From Arenicellaceae bacterium (GTDB taxonomy: Bacteria > Pseudomonadota > Gammaproteobacteria > Arenicellales > Arenicellaceae): a DNA stretch of 64,000 bases. The DNA lies in NCBI GenBank assembly GCA_029246505.1, contig JAQWNC010000028.1, positions 62,001-126,000 on the forward strand, read 5' to 3'. Below the pieces are notes generated by a model, which did no database searches, was not told the origin of the DNA, and saw only the letters and a program-made list of their open reading frames with translations. Each line of letters starts with the position of its first letter. Within the stretch, counting starts at the first letter, position 1. Positions 57,099 to 64,000 of the stretch are shown piece by piece. The position numbers were made by a program, and so were the translations under genes.

Positions 57099-57637
57099 TG
57101 TATCGACTCTCGAATAGACCGCTGCATTTGCATCAAATGTAGTTGACAAATCGCTGCAGCCAACGCATCTGATGCGTCTTCTTGTGGACTTTCTCGAAGT
57201 GATAACAGCACACGCACCATGTGTTGTACCTGTTTTTTATCCGCACGCCCTCTACCCACAATAGATTTCTTTATTTCGGTTGCCGCCAATTCCTGCACAT
57301 CTAAACCATTATTAACCGCAGCTAACATGGCAACGCCACGCGCATGTCCAAGCACCAAGGCTGAATGAGGATTCTTCGCAATAAACACTTTCTCAATGGC
57401 CATAACGGTCGGGCGGTATTGTAAAATAATTTCCAATAATTGCTGATATAGCACTCGCAAACGCTCCCCCAAATCACCTTTCGGCAACCGAATGGCCTCG
57501 TGCGCAATCCAGACCAGCTTGCTACCGTGCTGTTCAACAATACCAACTCCGGTGATCTGCGAGCCAGGATCCAAACCCATAACACGCGGGACTATTAGAG
57601 ATGATCCCGTCGATAAGTTTGGCGAAGAGTTCTTCAA
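57095..57637 (-). CDS. ruvC: Holliday junction resolvase RuvC
   Basis: Endonuclease that resolves Holliday junctions. 180 residues from TTG 57637 with GAGG six nt upstream. Catalytic acids: Asp in MGLDPGS, Glu in AIEKVFI, and Asp in DASDALAAA near the end. About 12-15 more N-terminal residues than usual; an ATG at 57580 would cut off the first core strand and is unlikely. Confidence 0.95.
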   Translation of the reverse strand: MKNSSPNLSTGSSLIVPRVMGLDPGSQITGVGIVEQHGSKLVWIAHEAIRLPKGDLGERLRVLYQQLLEIILQYRPTVMAIEKVFIAKNPHSALVLGHARGVAMLAAVNNGLDVQELAATEIKKSIVGRGRADKKQVQHMVRVLLSLRESPQEDASDALAAAICQLHLMQMQRSIRESIQ

Positions 57638-57717
57638 AAACGGCCTCAGCCAGTTGCGTTAGATCTAATATTACCTGCTATCACAATATAGTAACGCGTC
57701 GGTAACCGCATATGTCG

Positions 57718-58467
57718 TTATCCTTCAGTCCCATCAAGCACAGCATCTGGGAAATCGGCATTGGTGAACACATCATGTACATCGTCCAACTCCTCTATAG
57801 CATCGATCAGTTGCAATACTTTTTCGGCATCCTCGACACCCAGACTTGTCTCACTGGCCGCGCGTTGGACGATTTCTGAAGTTTCCGGCGTAAATCCGGC
57901 ATCTACCAATGCACTAACTACGGCATGAAAAGCCTCTGGCGGAGTAGTAACTTCGACAGATCCATCATCGTGCGTTTCAATATCTTCAGCTCCTGCTTCA
58001 AGAGCAATATCCATCACTTGCTCTTCGTCTGTTCCTTCTGACAATAACATCATTCCAAAACGCTCAAACAGAAAAGATACCGACCCGGCAACGCCCATAT
58101 TACCACCGTACTTACTAAAAGCGTGTCGAACCTCACTGACGGTACGTACCCGATTATCGGTCGTACATTCAACCAAAACTGCTATGCCTGAAGGGGCGTA
58201 ACCTTCATACCGTACTTCTTCATAATTAACGCCTTCGAGATCACCAGTACCACGCTTTACTGCTTTTTCTACCGTATCGCGCGTCATATTCACGCCTAAC
58301 GCTTTATCAATCGCCGTACGTAGCCTGGGGTTGTTCGCCGTATCAGCACCGCCTTCACGTGCCGCGACTGTTATCTCTCGGATATGTTTGGTGAATAATT
58401 TACCGCGCTTGGCATCCTGCGCGGCTTTGCGAAACTTGATGTTCGCCCACTTACTATGGCCTGCCAT
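57718..58467 (-). CDS. yebC: YebC/TACO1-family translation or transcription factor
   Basis: 249-residue three-domain protein that begins MAGHSKWANIKFRKAAQDAK, the family signature. YebC proteins have been linked to transcription control and, more recently, to relief of ribosome stalling. Its place directly before ruvC is conserved in Gammaproteobacteria. The gap 58468-58663 shows no gene. Confidence 0.96.
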   Translation of the reverse strand: MAGHSKWANIKFRKAAQDAKRGKLFTKHIREITVAAREGGADTANNPRLRTAIDKALGVNMTRDTVEKAVKRGTGDLEGVNYEEVRYEGYAPSGIAVLVECTTDNRVRTVSEVRHAFSKYGGNMGVAGSVSFLFERFGMMLLSEGTDEEQVMDIALEAGAEDIETHDDGSVEVTTPPEAFHAVVSALVDAGFTPETSEIVQRAASETSLGVEDAEKVLQLIDAIEELDDVHDVFTNADFPDAVLDGTEG

Positions 58468-58663
58468 AAATTAGAATCAAAAGTTATGCTCATTAAGTAG
58501 CCCGAATTCTAACACCCGCAGGCAAAGCACCCAAGAAATGAGCAGCATCATTAAGAGAATTATTCCCGATAAAACAAGAACCTTTTTATAATCTTTCTTT
58601 TGGTGATCACGACCTCATACTTCGGCTCTAATTTAAAAAGTCTGAACTCTAATTGACAAATAA

Positions 58664-60463
58664 TTAGTATCCACTAAATTGAAAGTACCATAGCTCAGCT
58701 ATTAGAAGTGTAATGGGGATTAGCGATAATCCAGATGTTTGTTGTTGACTTGGTCTCCTAGCTAAACAAACCGCCATTGCGAAAACTGCCGGGCCGATTA
58801 ACGGCACCCAATATCGCTCCCAGCTAACAATCTGTGCCAGCATTAGCATTACTAAATACGCGAATGAAAAAATCCCGACAGCAAGCACCATAGGTTCAGC
58901 GCTAGCTCGCCACCAACAAATCACACAAACCAGAAGCGGTACTCCCAAATTTAGCGCAGAAAACAAACCAAACTCTAAATAACTAAACAAACCCGAAAAC
59001 GAAACATCGGTAGCGGTAGAAGCCGCTACAAATAATGTGCCCGTTAAATTAAGTGCGTAATAGCAAGTAATTACCATCAATGAAGCCAGCACTGATGTTG
59101 AGAATAACATCACCTGCTGTTCACTAATTTTACGTTCGCGGCACATTAACAAAACCGCCAATCCCGCTGGAACCGATGCCAGAGGCAATAATGCGATACG
59201 GGTTTGTATGCCTACAGTAATACAAATTGCAACAACTACAACCGATAGAGACCGTCGCCAATATTCGAATTTCCCATCACCAATCAAATAATGTAACGCG
59301 AGATAAAATACGGCCACCACTGCGGCGCCGGCAATATCAGTGATTGGCGTTAGCATGGACTGGAGATGTAGATGGTGGCAAGCAATTAGTAAAAAGGCCG
59401 CTAGCACTAAATACATGTCCACAACGTAAATACGCAATAAACGCCACCAACATACCAACATTATAAATGTTAGCAAAAGATTAGCTGAGGTGAACGCATT
59501 TAACCACGCAATGTCTATTTGATATAACGCAGCCACAAAAAACGGATACACCCATGCCTGACCATTTCTATCAGCGGCCAGCCATTTAATAAACTGATCC
59601 CATGAAGTTGCTCCACCCCACCATCTATCTATCTGGTAGGCGATCCCAACATAATTATCGGGCCAGAAGTAATTCCAATATTCATCAAGACGCTTCTGCC
59701 ATGCTAATTCCGCCAGTGGTATCAAGAAAGCGACTAGCGCCAGGAATACAGGCCAGGATTTACGCTTAGGAATCGCTCTGGACGATACCTCGAACATTCC
59801 CGTATTACTCGCTAACCACGTGGCTAATAAAAATAAAACAGCAGCCACAACAGTAATATCGTTGAATCGACTCGACTTTGTATAGCGGGTTTGAACTCCC
59901 AGTTGCATACCTGCTAGCCCAGGCTTTTGTATGATTGATTCGTCGGTAAAACCAGCATTACGTTGAGCATCAAAAGCGGTGCTACCCAAAAGCAACAAGC
60001 CGTTCTTTGCATAGTTTGGGATATAAATATCCAGAACGATCGGATCGTCGCCGGACACACGATAATTCAAGCGAGAAAACACCAGCGCCGTTGGTTCAGG
60101 CGCAGTAGCGACAAATTCGCGATAAGCCAAGTCCCACTCACCTAACCGAACATCCCGAGATAAAGGGTCGACCGTACCCACACCTATACTTATGTTCAGA
60201 GGCATTTCTAGCGCGGATTGATACGAATTACTATCTACAAATAAAGCCAATTCTTCTATACGACGCACCGAAGCTGGCAATACGTATTGAACACGCTCAC
60301 CGGGCCGTAATTGCGGTAAAAATTGAATCGCAGTTGCTCCCAGAGTGTGTGTATTGTGTTGTCTGGAGCTGTACAATGCCTGTAAAGATAGCAATGCACT
60401 GGTCAAGGTTAAAAACCCCAAGCAGTAGACCAATATTTTTTTGTAGGAATTAATCAAAAACAC
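58664..60463 (-). CDS. Polytopic membrane protein, GT-C glycosyltransferase-like
   Basis: 599-residue protein from GTG 60463 (TTG at 60472 would overlap the divergent gene by 9 nt). An N-terminal membrane segment is followed by a soluble beta-rich region of about 150 residues, then about nine to ten membrane helices and a periplasmic loop with WWGGATSWDQF and NGQAWVYPFF between them, like GT-C lipid-linked sugar transferases. No catalytic Asp motif is secure. It starts next to, and opposite, a GT2 polyprenyl-sugar synthase, a pairing common for transfer of a lipid-linked sugar. Confidence 0.55.
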   Translation of the reverse strand: MFLINSYKKILVYCLGFLTLTSALLSLQALYSSRQHNTHTLGATAIQFLPQLRPGERVQYVLPASVRRIEELALFVDSNSYQSALEMPLNISIGVGTVDPLSRDVRLGEWDLAYREFVATAPEPTALVFSRLNYRVSGDDPIVLDIYIPNYAKNGLLLLGSTAFDAQRNAGFTDESIIQKPGLAGMQLGVQTRYTKSSRFNDITVVAAVLFLLATWLASNTGMFEVSSRAIPKRKSWPVFLALVAFLIPLAELAWQKRLDEYWNYFWPDNYVGIAYQIDRWWGGATSWDQFIKWLAADRNGQAWVYPFFVAALYQIDIAWLNAFTSANLLLTFIMLVCWWRLLRIYVVDMYLVLAAFLLIACHHLHLQSMLTPITDIAGAAVVAVFYLALHYLIGDGKFEYWRRSLSVVVVAICITVGIQTRIALLPLASVPAGLAVLLMCRERKISEQQVMLFSTSVLASLMVITCYYALNLTGTLFVAASTATDVSFSGLFSYLEFGLFSALNLGVPLLVCVICWWRASAEPMVLAVGIFSFAYLVMLMLAQIVSWERYWVPLIGPAVFAMAVCLARRPSQQQTSGLSLIPITLLIAELWYFQFSGY

Positions 60464-61213
60464 ATGAAGCAATCAAAAATATCTGTTGTGGTGCCTATGT
60501 ATAACGAACAGGCCACTATTGAAACTGTCCTCAACCAGCTCGATATATTGGAATTTGTCGGCGAGATCATTGTAGTGGACGATGGATCAAGTGATCAATC
60601 AGTAGCACTGACTAAGGCCCACCCTTCAAAAAAAGTCAAATTGATCCAACACGACAAAAATGCCGGCAAAACAGCTGCACTAAAAACTGGCTTTCAAGCG
60701 GTCACGTTGGAATTAATTGTAATACAAGATGCCGACCTAGAGTACGATCCACAAGAGCTAGTTCATGTCTGCGAGCCATTGTGGAGCGGGCGGGCAGATG
60801 TGGTTTATGGCTCTCGCTTTCTGGTAAGAAAAGCTCAGCGGGTACTGTATTTTTATCACTACCTTGGCAATTGCACGATTACCTTTTTTAGTAATCTATT
60901 TACCAACAAAAACATGACCGACGTAGAAACTTGTTACAAAGCTTTTCGCGCATCTCTTATTAAGGACATGCCAATTATTAGTGAGGGCTTTGGATTTGAA
61001 ATAGAAGTGACTGCAAAGGTAAGTAAAACTAATGCCCGCATTTACGAAACGCCAATTTCATATTACGGTCGCACATTTGAGGAGGGCAAGAAAATCACCT
61101 GGCTAGATGGCGTAGCTGCGATATGGTACATCATAAAATTCAACATATTCCTTACTCAAGAAACCAAAAATTACATATCGGAAGCGAATCGTAACTTAAG
61201 CCAAATTCGTTAA
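60464..61213 (+). CDS. GT2-family glycosyltransferase, dolichyl/polyprenyl-phosphate sugar synthase type
   Basis: 249-residue cytoplasmic-face enzyme that likely loads a sugar from a nucleotide donor onto polyprenyl phosphate. SVVVPMYNEQATI at the N-terminus, EIIVVDDGSSD, the DXD-type VIQDADLEYDP and VYGSRF are typical of DPM1-like proteins. It has no C-terminal membrane helices, unlike ArnC or GtrB. Starts back to back with the GT-C-like gene. GAGG-like TAGGAAT precedes the ATG. Sugar not predictable. Confidence 0.85.
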   Translation: MKQSKISVVVPMYNEQATIETVLNQLDILEFVGEIIVVDDGSSDQSVALTKAHPSKKVKLIQHDKNAGKTAALKTGFQAVTLELIVIQDADLEYDPQELVHVCEPLWSGRADVVYGSRFLVRKAQRVLYFYHYLGNCTITFFSNLFTNKNMTDVETCYKAFRASLIKDMPIISEGFGFEIEVTAKVSKTNARIYETPISYYGRTFEEGKKITWLDGVAAIWYIIKFNIFLTQETKNYISEANRNLSQIR

Positions 61214-61246
61214 TACGGACTGTAGTGCGAATCTAAGGAGAATTCG

Positions 61247-62137
61247 TTAAACCTCTTTTTGGGCTAGTTTAAGCACTTGATCCGCCAAGGCCGATGAAGC
61301 AGACGCAAGAAAGGGTTCTGCCATAAACGGGTTAACGGGACCGCCATCATGGCTTAAAAATACGCCGCCGGCTTCCTGCATAATTATCTGTGGTGCAGCA
61401 ATATCCCACACATCTTGTTTGACTTTAGTCGGATTGTTATCGTGAATCGTAAGATGGGGGGCATTTCTATGCTCTGCCATACGACAAGCTTGACCGGAGT
61501 TCGGTAAATATGAAGTCACAAGACAAGCGCCTTCTTCTGTTCGAAGACGATAGCGCAAAGTAGCAAAAAATGGTGTTTCCAAACGCGAATCACCATATTG
61601 ATTCATGTCTATCCATGCGTCGCGGATCCCAACAAACTTGGAACTATCTACCTGTATTCGTTCTCCGTCTTTATAGGCGCCTTGACCGCGAACCGCGTAA
61701 TAGCATTCGCCGGTGAGTGGATAATAACAAATCCCCAAATCCGTTTGTTGGCCTCGTCGACGCGCGACTAATACAGAACTATATTGTTTACCAGCATTAA
61801 GTAAAAATGCGCTGGTCGCATCAAGCGGGTCAATTATCCACATGTCAGCGTCAATTGAATCAGTATCAGGACTCATTTCTTCAGAAAGAATTGGTAAGTG
61901 CTCCGGGTCATCAGCCAGCACATCGGTCGCAGCAACGTCAGCTTGTTGATCAACAATCGAAACAAGATCGCCAACACCTTTTGACTCAACTCGATGCACG
62001 CGACCGTAACCCTCAGCGATAACCTGACCTGCCGCCAAGGTCGCCCGCATTGCAAGCTGCATACCTTCGCCTAAACTTTCCGCATGCTTAATTACCACGG
62101 GCTTCGGGCCTTTCATGTCTTGTTGTGGTCGCGGCAC
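61247..62137 (-). CDS. Inositol-monophosphatase/CysQ-family phosphatase
   Basis: 296-residue Mg-dependent, Li-sensitive-type phosphatase fold. Metal-binding motifs GDLVSIVDQQAD (57-68), ILSEE, and WIIDPLDATSAFL (about 109-121; D112, D115), plus VWDIAAPQIIMQEAGG near 248-263 are present. The Leu-Asp-Ala-Thr form (usually LDGT) is a small deviation in the substrate motif. CysQ (3'-phosphoadenosine phosphatase) and SuhB are the alternatives; CysQ is slightly favoured by the short C-terminus. The start is GTG at 62137 or ATG at 62116. Confidence 0.78.
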   Translation of the reverse strand: MPRPQQDMKGPKPVVIKHAESLGEGMQLAMRATLAAGQVIAEGYGRVHRVESKGVGDLVSIVDQQADVAATDVLADDPEHLPILSEEMSPDTDSIDADMWIIDPLDATSAFLLNAGKQYSSVLVARRRGQQTDLGICYYPLTGECYYAVRGQGAYKDGERIQVDSSKFVGIRDAWIDMNQYGDSRLETPFFATLRYRLRTEEGACLVTSYLPNSGQACRMAEHRNAPHLTIHDNNPTKVKQDVWDIAAPQIIMQEAGGVFLSHDGGPVNPFMAEPFLASASSALADQVLKLAQKEV

Positions 62138-62180
62138 TTATAAATTATCTAGCATTCTTCTGCAACAGCGTAGCACTATA

Positions 62181-63995
62181 TCAGCTCTTACCGCTGGCTG
62201 GAGCGCCATCATCGACTGAGGGCGATTTAGGTTTATTTCGTAATTTGATATGTAAATCTCTAAGTTGCTGATTATCCACTCGGCCTGGAGCCTCGGACAG
62301 TAAACAAGAGGCGCGCTGCGTTTTTGGAAATGCAATCACATCGCGAATCGAATCAACACCTAACATCATCGCAACGATACGATCCAAGCCGAACGCAATA
62401 CCACCATGTGGAGGGGCGCCATATTTCAACGCCTCAAGCAAAAAGCCAAATTTTTCCTGGGCCTCTTCCTCATCAATACCTAACGTTTTAAACACCGTTT
62501 GCTGAACATCAGACGTGTGAATACGTATTGATCCACCACCAATTTCTGTACCATTAAGCACCACATCATAAGCACGCGATAGCACTTCGCCAGGGTTAGC
62601 CTGCAAGTTTGCCACCTGATCTACCTTCGGTGCAGTAAAAGGGTGATGTAGCGACTGCCAGCGTTTGTTAGCTCCCTCCCATTCAAACATTGGAAAATCG
62701 ACCACCCATACTGGCGCCCATTCAGCTTGCAACAAGCCTAAATCATGACCCAGCTGCACTCGCAACGCAGCCAGTGAGTCATTTACCACTTTCGCTTCAT
62801 CCGCACCAAAGAACACCAGATCACCATCTTCCGCCTGTACGCGATCCATAATCGCTGATACCACATCATCCGATAAAAACTTTAAAATTGGAGACTGCAA
62901 ACCATCTTTACCTACAGATAGATCGTTAATCTTGATGTACGCTAAGCCTTTAGCGCCATAATTACTAACGTATTCGGTGTATTGATCAATTTGCTTACGA
63001 CTCAAACTACTGCCACCCGGAACCCGCAGCACAGCAACTCGGCCACTATGCGAATTTGCAGGACCAGAAAATACTTTAAACTCAACAGACTGCATCAAGT
63101 CAGTCACACTCACCAACTCGAGTGGATTGCGCAAATCAGGTCGGTCAATACCAAAGCGTTCTATAGATTCGCTATATGGCATACGTGGAAAGGGTGTTGG
63201 CAATTCAATATCCAAGGCATCTCTAAACAAACCGACAATCAATGCCTCCATCATCTCCATGATTTGTTCTTCATCCATAAAAGACATTTCGATATCTAGT
63301 TGGGTGAACTCTGGCTGACGGTCAGCACGTAGATCTTCGTCCCTAAAGCAACGTGCAATTTGATAATAGCGCTCAAAACCAGCCACCATTAACATTTGCT
63401 TAAATAATTGTGGCGACTGGGGTAATGCGAAAAATTCGCCATCGTGTACACGACTAGGCACCAAATAGTCCCGTGCGCCTTCCGGGGTCGAGCGAGTTAA
63501 TATAGGTGTTTCAATATCAACAAAACCCAGCTCATCAAGAAAACTGCGCATACTACGCGTAACCTGATGGCGTAAGCGTATAGCTTTTTGCATAGGCTCG
63601 CGACGCAGATCCAAATACCGATACTTGAGGCGTACAGGCTCACTCACATCATTTTCATCTAACTGAAATGGTATTGGTGCAGATCGATTAAGAATTTCAA
63701 GATTGGTGGCATACACTTCGACCATACCGGTAGCTAGATCACGATTCTGGGTGCCCTCAGGGCGATTACGAACCTTCGCAGTGACTTCAACGACGAACTC
63801 ATTGCGCACCGAGTCGGCAAGTTCAAAAGCGTCTTTCGCATCTGGATCGATGACGACTTGCAGTGTGCTACTAGCGTCACGCAAGTCAATAAAGATAACC
63901 CCACCGTGGTCTCGGCGTCGCTGAACCCATCCAGATACTGTAACTACCTCATCTACCAAACTTTCATTCACTTCGGCACATGCATGTGTGCGCAT
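62181..63995 (-). CDS. aspS: Aspartyl-tRNA synthetase
   Basis: Class II synthetase of 604 residues, bacterial type: N-terminal OB anticodon-binding domain ([21 protein letters not shown]), motif 2 and 3 blocks ([20 protein letters not shown], and [11 protein letters not shown] at 550-560), and a bacterial GAD insertion between. Start ATG 63995 gives [10 protein letters not shown]. aspS-yebC-ruvC is a frequent gene neighbourhood; here three genes intervene. Confidence 0.98.
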   Translation of the reverse strand: MRTHACAEVNESLVDEVVTVSGWVQRRRDHGGVIFIDLRDASSTLQVVIDPDAKDAFELADSVRNEFVVEVTAKVRNRPEGTQNRDLATGMVEVYATNLEILNRSAPIPFQLDENDVSEPVRLKYRYLDLRREPMQKAIRLRHQVTRSMRSFLDELGFVDIETPILTRSTPEGARDYLVPSRVHDGEFFALPQSPQLFKQMLMVAGFERYYQIARCFRDEDLRADRQPEFTQLDIEMSFMDEEQIMEMMEALIVGLFRDALDIELPTPFPRMPYSESIERFGIDRPDLRNPLELVSVTDLMQSVEFKVFSGPANSHSGRVAVLRVPGGSSLSRKQIDQYTEYVSNYGAKGLAYIKINDLSVGKDGLQSPILKFLSDDVVSAIMDRVQAEDGDLVFFGADEAKVVNDSLAALRVQLGHDLGLLQAEWAPVWVVDFPMFEWEGANKRWQSLHHPFTAPKVDQVANLQANPGEVLSRAYDVVLNGTEIGGGSIRIHTSDVQQTVFKTLGIDEEEAQEKFGFLLEALKYGAPPHGGIAFGLDRIVAMMLGVDSIRDVIAFPKTQRASCLLSEAPGRVDNQQLRDLHIKLRNKPKSPSVDDGAPASGKS

Positions 63996-64000
63996 AAAAT

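Overview
This 64-kb window is chromosomal DNA of a gammaproteobacterium. The evidence is gene order: mraZ-rsmH-ftsL-ftsI-murE-murF-mraY-murD-ftsW-murG-murC, then rnpB, then rsmI/lpoA-yraN-diaA-dolP, and at the right end aspS, yebC-ruvC-ruvA-ruvB-ybgC-tolQ-tolR-tolA-tolB-pal-cpoB-queE-queC. LpoA and this arrangement are typical of Gammaproteobacteria. The many exported enzymes and beta-propellers in the middle fit a free-living, probably aquatic heterotroph, but that last point is inference.

Layout. 1-11334: division and cell-wall (dcw) cluster on the minus strand, tightly overlapped, driven by a recognisable mraZ promoter that carries 10-bp-spaced GTGTC repeats (a likely MraZ operator). 11565-11900: RNase P RNA. 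11946-16976: rsmI, and divergently lpoA, yraN (frameshifted here), diaA, dolP and the heptose-1-phosphate adenylyltransferase hldC. 17016-24397: an exported transpeptidase, rppH, an HAD phosphatase, a TrpD2-like protein, cysG, a decayed small exported-protein gene and an exported metallophosphoesterase. 24410-24945: a wrecked RegA/ActR-type response regulator. 25005-32425: a phosphoribosyltransferase, gamma-glutamyltransferase, an EF-G2, and an RND/MMPL exporter.

32985-43094 is the accessory part. Seven consecutive intact genes (two DUF6152-like proteins, a DsrE-like protein, a cytochrome c/Vgb-propeller fusion, an NHL-propeller lipoprotein, a Tat-exported aldo/keto reductase and an EF-hand-bearing metallo-beta-lactamase-fold hydrolase) all carry export signals, so they form a candidate periplasmic system of unknown substrate. 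copC, copD and a 5'-truncated cusA follow. The two DUF6152-like proteins and CopC all appear to be cleaved to leave histidine as the first mature residue, which suggests shared copper chemistry.

44984-46907 looks like the scar of a mobile element next to tRNA-Lys: truncated cusA, a radical SAM/SPASM gene of AT-rich character, a broken integrase-repeat gene with 180-bp periodicity, a strong terminator and paired GTGTACCC repeats. 46987-63995 returns to core genes, with two oddities: an MlaF-MlaE fusion translationally coupled to queC, and a cpoB that keeps the coiled coil but has no TPR domain. The window ends with a GT-C-like membrane protein, a divergent GT2 glycosyltransferase, an inositol-monophosphatase family enzyme and aspS.

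The window holds an unusual number of broken genes (yraN, a small exported protein, the response regulator, a small ORF at 32.6 kb, cusA, the integrase-repeat gene), which points to ongoing gene loss, or in the single-base cases possibly to sequence error.
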